A stretch of DNA of 64,000 bases from Thermococcus alcaliphilus (GCF_024054535.1 NZ_JAMXLV010000020.1:248001-312000), one strand, 5' to 3'. Shown: positions 44,672 through 55,070, counted from the stretch's first letter. The notes: generated from the letters alone by a model not told the origin. Translations and numbers: made by a program.

Positions 44672-44693
44672 ACAAGTACATGAGGTGCTAAAC

Positions 44694-46043
44694 ATGAGAA
44701 AATTAGTGTTTGCCGTGTTGCTCCTTGGAATTTTGGGTTTTAGTGTAATAGCAAGTGGGTGCATTGGGGGTGGCAAAACAACTAGCACAGCAACACAAAC
44801 ACAGTCTTCAAGCCAAGAAGAACAGAAGATTATTGAACTCGAATTCTGGCATGGGATTGAAGCCCCAGAAAATCAAAAGGTTCTCGAAGAACTAGTCAAC
44901 AAATTTATGGAGAAACACCCAAACATTAGGATAAAGATTGTCAACTATGGAGCCCAAGATAAGGCTGTTCCAAAGATTATGGCTGCTGTACAAGCAGGCA
45001 CTCCTCCAGATCTTGTATGGTTGAACCCAGCCCAGACTGGCTTTTTTGCAGAAGCAGGAGTTTTAGCTCCTGTTGAGGATTTCATAAAGAACGACCCGTC
45101 ATTTAACAAGGATGACATATACGAGGGGCTCTGGGAGCTTGGAACATACAAAGGAAAGATATATACGGCCCCCTTTGATACAAACAACTTGGCGATTTAT
45201 TATAACAAAGAGCTCTTCAGAGAAGCAGGTCTCGACCCCGAGGCTTACATGGGTAAAGCCTTAACTTGGGAGGAATTTAGAGAACTTGCAAGAAAACTCA
45301 CAAAGGACAAAGATGGAGACGGTGAAATAGATCAGTACGGCTTTATGGTTCCTTTTGGTAGATATGAGTGGACAGTCTGGACTTGGGAGGTTTTCTTATG
45401 GTCAGCAGGTGGAGAATTACTTGATGAAAATGGAAAACCTGCATTTGCAAGTGATGCTGGAGTTAAGGCACTTCAATACTGGGTCGATCTTGTTTACAAA
45501 GACAAAGTTGCTAAGCTTAGCGAACCCAATGCAGGTTACAAGCTAGATGACTTCTTTGCCGGAAGGGTTGCAATGACAATAAACGGACCTTGGAATTTCC
45601 CAGTCCTTAAAGAGCAAAATTGGCTCGACAAGGTAGGAGTTATGCTAATGCCCTACGACAAAAGAATTGCAACAAACATTGGTGGTGAGAACCTTTTCAT
45701 CTTTAAAACTACACCTGAGAGAGAAAAAGCCGCTTGGGAATTTGCAAAATACATTATGAGTCCTGAATTCCAGGTCACATGGGCTTTAAAAACTGGGTAC
45801 CTTCCAGTTTGTAAGAGCGCTGCAGAGGATCCAGAATACAAGAAATTCCTTGAGGAGAATCCCTTCATTAAGATTTATGTAGAAAACTTACAGTACGGAA
45901 AAGCTAGACCACCAGTTCCACAGTACCCAGATATGTCTGCCGCAATCGGTGAAGCAATTGAAGCAGCGCTACTTCAGAAAAAAGATCCCGCCCAAGCATT
46001 AAAAGAAGCACAGGAAAAAATAATGTCGTTATTTAGTTCTTGA
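44694..46043 (+). CDS. malE: Maltose/trehalose-type ABC transporter, binding lipoprotein
   Basis: A 449-residue protein; GAGGTG lies six bases before ATG 44694. Signal peptide with lipobox ending IASGC (Cys about residue 23), then a Thr/Ser/Gln-rich linker (GGGKTTSTATQTQSS). The mature domain has the family-1 binding-protein pattern: EFWHGIEAPENQKVLEELVNKFMEKHPNIRIKIV, DLVWLNPAQTGFFAEAGVLAPV, YYNKELFREAGLDP and WEEFRELARKLTKD. Length and segments agree with the trehalose/maltose-binding protein of T. litoralis, so the closest guess is that ligand; another disaccharide is possible given the operon's glycosyltransferase. Confidence 0.88.
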   Translation: MRKLVFAVLLLGILGFSVIASGCIGGGKTTSTATQTQSSSQEEQKIIELEFWHGIEAPENQKVLEELVNKFMEKHPNIRIKIVNYGAQDKAVPKIMAAVQAGTPPDLVWLNPAQTGFFAEAGVLAPVEDFIKNDPSFNKDDIYEGLWELGTYKGKIYTAPFDTNNLAIYYNKELFREAGLDPEAYMGKALTWEEFRELARKLTKDKDGDGEIDQYGFMVPFGRYEWTVWTWEVFLWSAGGELLDENGKPAFASDAGVKALQYWVDLVYKDKVAKLSEPNAGYKLDDFFAGRVAMTINGPWNFPVLKEQNWLDKVGVMLMPYDKRIATNIGGENLFIFKTTPEREKAAWEFAKYIMSPEFQVTWALKTGYLPVCKSAAEDPEYKKFLEENPFIKIYVENLQYGKARPPVPQYPDMSAAIGEAIEAALLQKKDPAQALKEAQEKIMSLFSS

Positions 46044-46076
46044 TACTTCTCTTCTAATTTTTTTGGAGGGAGAAAA

Positions 46077-46952
46077 ATGGCAATCCGGGAATTCAAACAA
46101 CAACTTGAAGCCTACATGTTTTTAAGCCCGGCACTTATAATCATGTTATCGTTTCTTGCTTATCCTGTAGTCTATTTAGTGTATATCAGTTTTTTTGACT
46201 GGAGAGGGCTAGGAGGTAAGGAATTCGTTTTTCTGGAGAATTATAAAAATATCTTGACAAATCCTGAATTTTGGAATGTATTTAAGAATACTCTGGTTTA
46301 TTTGGCGGGAGTTGTCCCAACCACAATGGTAATATCCCTCTTTCTTGCTGTTTTCTTAAACTCAAAAATAAGAATGAGGAGCATATACAGAACATCAATA
46401 TTCTCTCCAACTGCAATATCTTTTGTTGCTACAGGGATAATTTGGGTTTGGATGTTTAATACAGATTATGGTCTCGTTAATAGAGTTCTGGAGTATTTTG
46501 GAATTTCAAGTATAGACTGGCTTAGAAGTACACGGTGGGCTATGGTTGCCGTCATAATAGCGACGGTATGGGCAAGGGTTGGATATTTCATGGTCATTTA
46601 TTTGGCAGGGCTTCAAACAATTCCCGAAGATTACTATGAAGCTGCCAGCATAGATGGTGCAAACTCACTTCAGAGGTTCATTAAAATAACACTGCCTCTG
46701 CTAAAGCCAACTCATGTGCTCGTTCTTGTTATGCTAACGATTTTCTCTTTCAGAGATTTCGACCAGATATATGCTATGACTGGAGGAGGCCCCATGATGT
46801 CAACTACAACGCTTGCGTATTACATATACGTGCTAAGCTTTGAGCGCTTTAGATTTTCCCAAGGAGCGACTGTGGCAGTGATACTCCTAATTCTTGTCCT
46901 CTTTGTTCAGTATCTCCAGAGAAAGGCGTTTGGGGAGGAGGCAATATATTGA
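46077..46952 (+). CDS. malF: ABC sugar permease MalF-like
   Basis: A 291-residue permease with six hydrophobic segments; GGAGGG precedes the ATG. The EAA loop that meets the ATPase is EDYYEAASIDGANSLQRF followed by the ITLPLLKP segment (about 185-212). The short periplasmic P2 region of archaeal MalF is present and there is no large insert as in E. coli. Partner of malG and malK in this operon. Confidence 0.92.
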   Translation: MAIREFKQQLEAYMFLSPALIIMLSFLAYPVVYLVYISFFDWRGLGGKEFVFLENYKNILTNPEFWNVFKNTLVYLAGVVPTTMVISLFLAVFLNSKIRMRSIYRTSIFSPTAISFVATGIIWVWMFNTDYGLVNRVLEYFGISSIDWLRSTRWAMVAVIIATVWARVGYFMVIYLAGLQTIPEDYYEAASIDGANSLQRFIKITLPLLKPTHVLVLVMLTIFSFRDFDQIYAMTGGGPMMSTTTLAYYIYVLSFERFRFSQGATVAVILLILVLFVQYLQRKAFGEEAIY

Positions 46953-46962
46953 GGTGGGGGAT

Positions 46963-47772
46963 ATGAAGTGGAAAAATATTGTAATTCACGGGATTATTTT
47001 GGTCGTGGTTATAATAGTCTTAATCCCAATCATATGGACATTTTTCACATCACTCAAAGACCCGATAGAGATCGCTCAAGGGGGGCTATTGCCCAAAGTA
47101 TGGCACTGGGAAAATTATAAGCTGGCATGGGCCCAAGGTGAGTTTCCAAGAAAGTTCCTAAACAGTTTAATAGTAGCTTTCACAGTAACGCTGGGTCAGG
47201 TTATAACATCGGCAATGGCCGGATATGCCCTTGCCAGAATGGAATTCAAAGGCAAAGACCTGATATTCAGTATTGCAATAGCAACAATGCTTCTTTCAGA
47301 GCAGATAATTATTGTACCCTTGTACCTAATATTGGCAAAATTAGGATGGATCGACAGTTACAGGGGACTTGCAATTCCATGGTTTTTTAATGGATTTGGT
47401 GTGTTCTTATTCAGGCAGTTCTTTTTAACAATTCCAAGGGACATAGAAGAAGCTGCTATAGTAGATGGAGCTTCGAGATTTAGGATACTTTGGCAGATAA
47501 TGCTTCCGCTAGCAACTCCTGCAGTGTTAACGCTTTCAATGTTCACGTTTATAGCAGAATGGAATTCTCTTTTCAAATGGCTAATCTTAACAAAATCTCC
47601 GGAGATAAGAAACGTACAGCTAGGCCTTATTATCTTCCAAGAGCAATTTATAGCCCAGTATCATCTCTTAACTGCCGCAACAATACTTGTATCACTTCCC
47701 TCGATACTACTGTTCCTCATCGGCCAGAGGTACTACATCAAGGGTATTGCTACAACAGGAGTTAAGGGGTGA
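46963..47772 (+). CDS. malG: ABC sugar permease MalG-like
   Basis: A 269-residue permease starting MKWKNIVIHG (ATG 46963, GAGGTG six bases upstream; the frame is open further upstream but overlaps malF). Six spans; EAA loop DIEEAAIVDGASRFRILWQI near 160-180. The malF-malG gap is ten bases. Closely matches T. litoralis-type MalG in pattern and size. Confidence 0.92.
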   Translation: MKWKNIVIHGIILVVVIIVLIPIIWTFFTSLKDPIEIAQGGLLPKVWHWENYKLAWAQGEFPRKFLNSLIVAFTVTLGQVITSAMAGYALARMEFKGKDLIFSIAIATMLLSEQIIIVPLYLILAKLGWIDSYRGLAIPWFFNGFGVFLFRQFFLTIPRDIEEAAIVDGASRFRILWQIMLPLATPAVLTLSMFTFIAEWNSLFKWLILTKSPEIRNVQLGLIIFQEQFIAQYHLLTAATILVSLPSILLFLIGQRYYIKGIATTGVKG

Positions 47773-47778
47773 TTAATG

Positions 47779-48981
47779 ATGAAGGTTGCCATGATAACTC
47801 CCCATGGTGACCCGCTCGGAAAGCTCGGCGAACCCGACACGGGCGGGCAATGTGTTTACGTCAAGGAGCTCAGCAAACACCTCGGAAAGCTCGGAGTTAA
47901 AGTGGACATATTCACGAGGCAGAGGGGCGGAAGAAAGGGGATAGAGCACATAAACGAGAACGTTAGGGTCATCAGGATAGAGTGCGGGCCCGAGGGATTC
48001 ATCCCCAAGGAAAAGCTCATGCCGTACCTCCCGGAGTTCACGGACAGGGTCTCGGAGTACTTCGAGAGGGAAGCCTATGACGTCATTCACACCCACTACT
48101 GGGACGGCGGCTTCGTTGGGATGGAGCTCAAGAAGCGCCACGGGGCCAAAATGGTGCACACCTCCCACTCGCTCGGGATACTAAAGGCGAAGGCCTTAGG
48201 AGACTTCGAGCCCTATAAGGAGAGGATAGAGCTCGAAAAGAAGATCTACGAGACGAGCGACGCTATAGTAGCAACGACCGAGATTGAAAAGAACGACATA
48301 GCAACCCTCTACGAGATACCAAGAGAAAAAATCCACGTGATTCCCATAGGCGTGGACACAGCATTTTACAGGCCGATGGGAGAGAAGGGAGAGCTGAAGA
48401 GGGAACTCGGCCTCCCGGACGTCCCTCTGGTGTTTGCACTAGCGAGGCTCGACCCGAGGAAGGGGCTCGACCTCCTCATAAAGAGCGTCCCGTACATAAG
48501 GGAATACTACTCGGGGGACTTCCTCGTGCTCATAAGCACAGGCACCGGGGCGAAGGAAGAGGAGAAGGAGATGAACAAGCTCTTGAACCTCATCGAGAGC
48601 CTCGGGGTGAAGGAGCACGTCAAGATAATCCCCGCCATAGAGCCCATTACCATGGTTCCTAGGTACTACTCCGCGGCGGACGTCTTCGTATTGCCCTCCC
48701 CCTACGAGCCCTTCGGGATAGTCATGCTCGAGGCAATGGCATGCAAGGCCCCCATAGTCGCCACCAAGTTCGGCGGCCCGGCGGAGGTTCTCCAGGACGG
48801 ATACGACGGCTTTCTCGTTGACCCGAAGGACTCAAGGGAGATGGGGAAGAAAATAGCACTACTTCTTGAGGATAATGAATTACGGAAAATCTTCGCAGAA
48901 AGGGCTTACCAAAAAGTCAGAGAAAAGTACTCGTGGAAGGTTGTTGCTAAAGAAATGCGCAGTCTCTATCAAAAGCTGTGA
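47779..48981 (+). CDS. GT4 glycosyltransferase, sucrose-phosphate-synthase-like
   Basis: A 400-residue protein from the second ATG (47779; GGGGTGAT five bases before). N-terminal motif GEPDTGGQCVYVKELSKHLG and HTHYWDGGFVGMELKK...HTSHSLGILKAKALG are those of the sucrose-phosphate synthase / mannosylfructose-phosphate synthase branch of GT4; the donor site EPFGIVMLEAMACKAPIVATKFGG near 310 is intact. It occupies the place of treT, but its start is unlike TreT. Likely it joins a nucleotide sugar to a sugar or sugar phosphate (inference). Bases 47779 to about 48840 are strikingly GC-rich and C-ending in codon use; the last 140 bases switch abruptly to AT-rich, as in neighbours. Confidence 0.85.
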   Translation: MKVAMITPHGDPLGKLGEPDTGGQCVYVKELSKHLGKLGVKVDIFTRQRGGRKGIEHINENVRVIRIECGPEGFIPKEKLMPYLPEFTDRVSEYFEREAYDVIHTHYWDGGFVGMELKKRHGAKMVHTSHSLGILKAKALGDFEPYKERIELEKKIYETSDAIVATTEIEKNDIATLYEIPREKIHVIPIGVDTAFYRPMGEKGELKRELGLPDVPLVFALARLDPRKGLDLLIKSVPYIREYYSGDFLVLISTGTGAKEEEKEMNKLLNLIESLGVKEHVKIIPAIEPITMVPRYYSAADVFVLPSPYEPFGIVMLEAMACKAPIVATKFGGPAEVLQDGYDGFLVDPKDSREMGKKIALLLEDNELRKIFAERAYQKVREKYSWKVVAKEMRSLYQKL

Positions 48982-48991
48982 GGTGAAAGAG

Positions 48992-49852
48992 ATGCTCGAT
49001 GTACTTTCAATTGGAGAAGTATTGGTTGACCTGAAAATTATAGACAGTAAGCTTAGCATGCACACTGGTGGTTCTTGCCTCAATGTTGCTTTTTATGCTA
49101 GTCAGGCAGGGGCTCGTTCTTCCTTTATAGGTACCATAGGCAACGACTTCTTGGGAGATTATATAATAAGGGAACTCAACGAGCTTGAGTTTAAGCCCAT
49201 GCTTTCAGTCGTCGACAGCAATACAACTTTGGTACTAATAAAGACCGAGAAAGAAAGTCCTATCCCAGTAATCTACAGAGATGCTGATAGGTTTATAACA
49301 AAAGAACAGGTAGAAAAGAACTGGAAAGACGCGAAGATTGTGCATACTTCTGCTTTTGCCCTCTCCCTTTTTCCTTCTAAAGAAGTGATTTTAGAAGTCT
49401 TAAAAGAAGCCAAGGAAAATGGGGCCCTAATCTCCATTGATCCCAACTATAGAAGGGAGATCTGGAAAAGATGGGGAGCTGATGAAAAAGCTCTGCTTGA
49501 AGCAATTTCGCTTGCGGACTTTGTTAAGCCTTCTCTTGATGATGCAAAGGAGCTCTTTGGAACCAAGGATCCAATAGATGTCTTACAAAATTTTAAGAAG
49601 CTCGGAGCAAATAATGTTATCCTCAGTATGGGCTCTAAGGGAGTCTTGGCTCTAACGGAGGATGGAAAATTTATTCAAATACCCGCCAAGAAAGTTAAGT
49701 TAGTCGATCCTACTGGTGCGGGTGATTCTCTCCTGGGAACAGTGTTGGCAAAGCTTTCACAAGGATATGACATGGAAGAAGCTATATGGTTTGGAGTAGA
49801 AGTTGCTTCGGAGGTAGTTAGTAGAGAAGGAACATTGGTAAAGGTGAGGTAA
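48992..49852 (+). CDS. PfkB-family sugar kinase
   Basis: A 286-residue protein starting MLDVLSIGEVLVDLKI (ATG 48992, GAGGTG six bases upstream). PfkB signatures: GGSCLNVAFYASQAGARSSFIGTIGNDFLGD at residue 28 and DPTGAGDSLLGTVLAKLSQG near 241, in which the Asp of GAGD is catalytic. It is close to fructokinases/ribokinases in layout and slightly short. It may phosphorylate the acceptor sugar or a product of the GT4 enzyme (inference from the operon). Ten bases after the GT4 stop. Confidence 0.85.
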   Translation: MLDVLSIGEVLVDLKIIDSKLSMHTGGSCLNVAFYASQAGARSSFIGTIGNDFLGDYIIRELNELEFKPMLSVVDSNTTLVLIKTEKESPIPVIYRDADRFITKEQVEKNWKDAKIVHTSAFALSLFPSKEVILEVLKEAKENGALISIDPNYRREIWKRWGADEKALLEAISLADFVKPSLDDAKELFGTKDPIDVLQNFKKLGANNVILSMGSKGVLALTEDGKFIQIPAKKVKLVDPTGAGDSLLGTVLAKLSQGYDMEEAIWFGVEVASEVVSREGTLVKVR

Positions 49853-49853
49853 T

Positions 49854-50867
49854 GTGGAAAGTCTGTTAGAAAAGTTAAAGAGGTTTGGATTCACAAAGTA
49901 CGAAGCTTTAACATATATTACTCTCTTGGCTAATGGCCCTCTTACTGCTAGAGGAATATCTCAGTTGGCTCAAATACCCTACAATAGAACCTACGATGTT
50001 TTGACATCTCTTAAGGAAAGGGGATTTGTTGAGGAACTGGAAGGTAAGACAAGAACATTTGTTGCAGTTGAGCCCGAAATAGCTTTTCACCGCTACAGTA
50101 AGTCGCTAAGGGAGCTGATTGACGAAATTAAAAAGTTTGCCGAAGATATGAAGGTAGAGAGGAAAAAGTATGCAATATGGAGATTTTCTTCTCCAGAAGA
50201 GGCCATATTAAGCCTAAAAAACATGATGCAAGACACAAAGTTTGAATTCACATTATTAGCACCTTCTGATTTCATTTCAGGAATTAAAGACGAATTGGAG
50301 GTACTTTTAAACAGAGGAATTACTGTCTCAATATACACTAACGAAGAAGTTAGCATACCTACCAATGGAAACTTATTTGTTAGGAGAACTAACAAAACTG
50401 GACATATTATTGCTATGAATGATATCAGGGAGGTTTTAGTTTCCCCCAGCCTCGTTTTTAACGTTGGTGAGGAACTCCCCTCGGGATTCAAATCAAACTT
50501 TCCTGAGATAATTTTCTCGTATTATATCTACCTCAGGGACATTTTTGAAGAATCCACTCTTATTTCCTCCGTTTTGAAAAGAAACAAAGAGATAAAATTT
50601 GCGATATATTTTCATGCCCTCCAGACTATTGAGCAATTGTTCACTGAGGGAGTTGAATTTGATGCTGAAGTTTACACTACCTCAGGGGAGACACTCAAAG
50701 GAAAGGTGCTTGATTTTACTAGCACCAAAATAATAAACAATTTACTCTTAGACACAGGAAAAAGAAAAGTTCTTGTCGGAGGGCCATTTTCGATACTTGA
50801 GGACTATGAAGAGGTAGGAATTATCCTTTACCCAAAGAACGTTCAAACGAGTAAAGAGAGGAGGTGA
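49854..50867 (+). CDS. trmB: TrmB sugar-responsive transcriptional regulator
   Basis: A 337-residue protein with a GTG start at 49854. Residues 1-80 are the TrmB winged helix (FTKYEALTYITLLANGPLTARGISQLAQIPYNRTYDVLTSLKERGFV), a coiled dimer helix follows (LRELIDEIKKFAEDMKVE), and the C-terminal 180 residues form the sugar-binding domain (SYYIYLRDIFEEST, EVYTTSGETLKGKVLDFTST). Length equals that of T. litoralis TrmB (338). It probably represses this operon and is relieved by transported sugar. Starts one base after the kinase stop and ends four before malK. Confidence 0.9.
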   Translation: MESLLEKLKRFGFTKYEALTYITLLANGPLTARGISQLAQIPYNRTYDVLTSLKERGFVEELEGKTRTFVAVEPEIAFHRYSKSLRELIDEIKKFAEDMKVERKKYAIWRFSSPEEAILSLKNMMQDTKFEFTLLAPSDFISGIKDELEVLLNRGITVSIYTNEEVSIPTNGNLFVRRTNKTGHIIAMNDIREVLVSPSLVFNVGEELPSGFKSNFPEIIFSYYIYLRDIFEESTLISSVLKRNKEIKFAIYFHALQTIEQLFTEGVEFDAEVYTTSGETLKGKVLDFTSTKIINNLLLDTGKRKVLVGGPFSILEDYEEVGIILYPKNVQTSKERR

Positions 50868-50871
50868 TTTT

Positions 50872-51990
<1,119 letters not shown>

Positions 51991-52070
51991 CTTGGTCTGA
52001 CTTTCTCAATTGAGTTTTTCTTTTTATTGTGCTTCTTGTGAAAAGGACAGAAATTATAAGTTCGCATGAG

Positions 52071-52394
52071 TTAGCGCTTGTTAACTTCTTTCTTTTTCAG
52101 TCTCTTAATCCTCTTCCTAAGCCAATCGTAGCTTATATCAACCCCATCCGCCTTCATGATCTTCCATAGGCTTTTGATAGGCAAGTCTGGGCACTTTTTG
52201 AAGTAGCGCTTGAGTGTCGCATCACTCAGCTTTGGAGCTCTCTCTTTCTGCTTCCTAGCCTCCCTGTCCTCCATATTCCTCCCGAGCCTGTCAATGGCAA
52301 AAACAATAACCGCGTCCATGGGGTTACTTTTGATGAAGCAAAGTAGGGCTTGAAAGACCCACCTCAAAAACAAAATTGCACTACTTCTGGGCAA
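52071..52394 (-). pseudogene. Serine recombinase (resolvase-like) remnant
   Basis: The reverse strand includes SNPMDAVIVFAIDRLGRNMED, the conserved IDRLGRN helix of serine recombinases, in a frame of only 107 codons. The N-terminal catalytic Ser region is absent, and after NMED the sequence runs into a basic C-terminal segment (KQKERAPKLSDATLKRYFKKC, then WLRKRIKRLKKKEV) without the middle of the domain. Start codon uncertain. It is best read as a deleted IS607/integrative-element recombinase left beside the sugar operon. It overlaps the end of the beta-RFAP synthase gene by 14 bases. Confidence 0.7.
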
Positions 52395-53352
52395 CTTTGT
52401 TAATGAGCCTCAAGATGTAAGTGTTCTCTTCAACGGTTGTTGCTCCCCTGTTTCTTGGGATGCCTAAGTCGATAGTAGCTCTAATCCCATGCTCCTTGAG
52501 AAAATCATGAGCCTTTGCTTTTATATTCCCATATTCACTCCTTTTTATCAGTCCATAGACCGTTGGTCCCCAGGAGCTTTGTCCATAGCCGTATGTGTTC
52601 TCATTCAGGAACTCCATGATGAGCTTAACGTCCTCCCTGAACTCTCCACCTTGATACTCTTCAAAATGCTTCCCAACCAGTTTTTGAATTTCACTCAGAT
52701 ACTTTCCAAACTCTTCGATGTTTCTCTCCTTTAACGCCGGCAACAGTCCCAAAAGAACTCTGTGGGAGATTTTCTCCGCTATGCTGCTTTCTCCTTTCAC
52801 GCTCTGCATTATTGGTTTTTCCTCCTCCTCGTCAAAGCCCCTCTTTGCTTCCGGGATTATTAAGAGAAATCCCCACTCCTCTGGAAACTCCTCCCTGATA
52901 ATTAAAGGTGAAATTTTGCCTTTAACACCACCGTCTATCACAAACCCACCGTACTTAAAAGCGTAAATTCCAGCACCAGAGTTTTTTCCCCTGCCAAGAA
53001 GATGAGCCAGATCCTCGATTTCAATCCTAAGGGAGTTAAGCCTTGCTATTCCCAATCCTACAGCAAGCGTTAGCTGAGTAGTGGAGCCTAAGCCGACGTG
53101 CCTTGGGATGGCTTTCTCAACCTCAATGAGGTAGTTAAATCCCGTTGTAAATTTCTGATTCATTCTATCAACAGCATGGCGTATTGTTTTAGTGTCCTCT
53201 TCACTTGCCCTTATTTCAAGCTTATCATGGGGCATTACCCTTATTCTGTACCCTCCCTCAAGGGCAACTCCAAGTGATCCAAATCTCCTCCCCAATGATC
53301 CGGAAGGATCTATCAAACCCAAGTGTAGCCTCTTCGGTGTCTCGATTAACAT
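52381..53352 (-). CDS. Beta-ribofuranosylaminobenzene 5'-phosphate synthase (beta-RFAP synthase)
   Basis: A 323-residue GHMP-superfamily protein starting MLIETPKRLHLGLIDPSG; GGGGTGAG before the ATG. The family motif is IPRHVGLGSTTQLTLAVGLGIARL near 83, and RGKNSGAGIYAFKYGGFVIDGG near 122. The enzyme condenses 4-aminobenzoate or a hydroxybenzoate with PRPP in methanopterin synthesis. Thermococcales keep it though they are not methanogens. Divergent to the DHPS homologue. Confidence 0.9.
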   Translation of the reverse strand: MLIETPKRLHLGLIDPSGSLGRRFGSLGVALEGGYRIRVMPHDKLEIRASEEDTKTIRHAVDRMNQKFTTGFNYLIEVEKAIPRHVGLGSTTQLTLAVGLGIARLNSLRIEIEDLAHLLGRGKNSGAGIYAFKYGGFVIDGGVKGKISPLIIREEFPEEWGFLLIIPEAKRGFDEEEEKPIMQSVKGESSIAEKISHRVLLGLLPALKERNIEEFGKYLSEIQKLVGKHFEEYQGGEFREDVKLIMEFLNENTYGYGQSSWGPTVYGLIKRSEYGNIKAKAHDFLKEHGIRATIDLGIPRNRGATTVEENTYILRLINKVAQK

Positions 53353-53406
53353 TTTCTCACCCCAAATTTTTATAGTGTGGGCATTAAAACACTTTTCGGT
53401 GAGAGC

Positions 53407-54231
53407 ATGAAGTTTGCAGGGGTAAGTTTAGATGAGCCAAAAATTATGGGAGTTATTAACGTTTCCCCAGAAAGCTTCTATAAGGGAAGCGTTAGGCAAA
53501 ATGAGGAGGAGCTGATAGAAACTGCAGTTCAAATGGTGAAGGAAGGGGCCTCTTTTATAGACATCGGGGCGAAGTCCACAGCACCGTACTTAGAAACCCA
53601 GATACCCGTAGAAGAAGAGATTAGAAGGGCAGTCTGGGCGATAAGCACCATCAGGGAGCATGTTAAAGTTCCAATAAGCATAGATACAACTAATGCAAAG
53701 GTTGCCGAGGAAGCTATCAAGGTGGGAGCGGACATCATAAACGACGTTACCGGTCTTAAAGGAGACTCAAGGATGGCAGAAGTTGCCAAGGAGTACGATG
53801 TTCCGGTGATAGTTTGTGCCCATAAAGAAGTAAAGAACTTCACAGATCCAGTTCATGAAGTCATTGATGCCCTCGAAGAGAGCCTCCAGATTGCATATAA
53901 AAACGGCATTGAAAAAGAGAGAATAGCAATTGACCCGGCAATTGGATTTCTAAGGCCTAAATATCCTCCATGGTATGAGTGGGATGCTAAGATTATCGCA
54001 AACCTGAACCTGCTAAAAGTCTTTGGGCTTCCCATCCTGGTTGGAGTATCGAGGAAGTCGTTTATAGGAGCCATAACCGGAAGAAAAGACCCGCTGGAAA
54101 GATTAGCCGGAAGTTTAAGTGCAACAGCGATAGCAGTATGGAATGGTGTTAACATTGTAAGAACCCACGACGTTAAAGAGACCCTCGATGCCGTAAAGAT
54201 GGCGAACTTCATAAAAAAGTTTAGAGAGTGA
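53407..54231 (+). CDS. Dihydropteroate synthase homologue
   Basis: A 274-residue TIM-barrel protein from ATG 53407 (GGTGA upstream). DHPS motifs: IMGVINVSPESFYKGS at residue 12, GASFIDIGAKSTAPYL near 45, ISIDTTNAKVAEEAIKVGADIINDVTGL near 92 and LVGVSRKSFIGAITG near 216. It forms a divergent pair with beta-RFAP synthase, sharing a 54-base promoter gap, so both probably serve a modified pterin pathway (inference). It overlaps the convergent amidotransferase gene by 11 bases. Confidence 0.88.
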   Translation: MKFAGVSLDEPKIMGVINVSPESFYKGSVRQNEEELIETAVQMVKEGASFIDIGAKSTAPYLETQIPVEEEIRRAVWAISTIREHVKVPISIDTTNAKVAEEAIKVGADIINDVTGLKGDSRMAEVAKEYDVPVIVCAHKEVKNFTDPVHEVIDALEESLQIAYKNGIEKERIAIDPAIGFLRPKYPPWYEWDAKIIANLNLLKVFGLPILVGVSRKSFIGAITGRKDPLERLAGSLSATAIAVWNGVNIVRTHDVKETLDAVKMANFIKKFRE

Positions 54232-55015
54232 GCTCCCTCACCTCGAACTTTTCCTCCTTTAAGTCTATGGTTGTGTAAAATGCCCTTCCGTTTGGAATTT
54301 CTTCAAAGGGAAGGGACGAATAGAGCTCAAAGGTTGAAGATACAATGGCAAAGAGACCTTTTTCTTCAACTTTTAAAAGGCGTGAATATCTCCTGTACAG
54401 CGGGTCTTTCTCTCTCTTCTCCACCATGTAGGCAGTTACAAACCCCCTAACCTCATCCGGAGTTATTAAAAGGGTGCCCGTGTTGAGCGTGGTCTTAACT
54501 ACGGGAAGGGCAGCTTTAAATGCGCTAAGAACCTCACTTTCCTCAAATGAGGACAATTTGCTCAAAAGATATAGGCCAAATACATAGCTGTCGGAAGCGT
54601 CTTTAAGTTCTTCTTCCCTAAGCCCCGCCATTTTTATAAGTTCATCCTTTTTTAGGTCGCCGTTGTGATAAAACCAAAATGCAAAGCCCTTTGGAGACGA
54701 ATAAGAAAACGGTTGAGCATTGAATAGGTTGACACTTCCTTGGCTTGCAGCTCTCGTGTGGGCCAATAAAACTCCAAAACCTTTTAAGGAGTCTAAAAGC
54801 TTTTCAACTCCTTCTTTATCCTCAAAAATGGGTTTGATCGTTTTGTAATGTTCGGCTTTGTCTTTGGACATCCAGAAGAATCCCCATCCATCTTTATGGG
54901 AGGGACTCTTACCTAATGCTACTTTATAAAGGTCATTTTCAGAGGATTTTACCAGCGCATCTACAAGGTCTTTCATCGCTTCTCCATTTCCAACTGCAAA
55001 CAGCACCCTGCACAT
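54221..55015 (-). CDS. Class II glutamine amidotransferase
   Basis: A 264-residue protein starting MCRVLFAVGNG, with GGTG six bases upstream; Cys2 becomes the N-terminal nucleophile. GATase_4/YafJ-type motifs: DGWGFFWMSKD near 45, VLLAHTRAASQGSVNLFNAQPF near 88 with the conserved His and Asn, and WFYHNGDL near 118. The synthetase partner is unknown; no synthase domain is fused. Confidence 0.85.
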   Translation of the reverse strand: MCRVLFAVGNGEAMKDLVDALVKSSENDLYKVALGKSPSHKDGWGFFWMSKDKAEHYKTIKPIFEDKEGVEKLLDSLKGFGVLLAHTRAASQGSVNLFNAQPFSYSSPKGFAFWFYHNGDLKKDELIKMAGLREEELKDASDSYVFGLYLLSKLSSFEESEVLSAFKAALPVVKTTLNTGTLLITPDEVRGFVTAYMVEKREKDPLYRRYSRLLKVEEKGLFAIVSSTFELYSSLPFEEIPNGRAFYTTIDLKEEKFEVRELTL

Positions 55016-55070
55016 TTTATCCACCAAACTTTTTTAGGCAATACTGTTTAAAAAGATTGGAGGAGTAGAA

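Noticed and set aside
47776-48981. TreT trehalose synthase
   Set aside because: Same place as treT, but the N-terminal motifs are those of the SPS branch of GT4.
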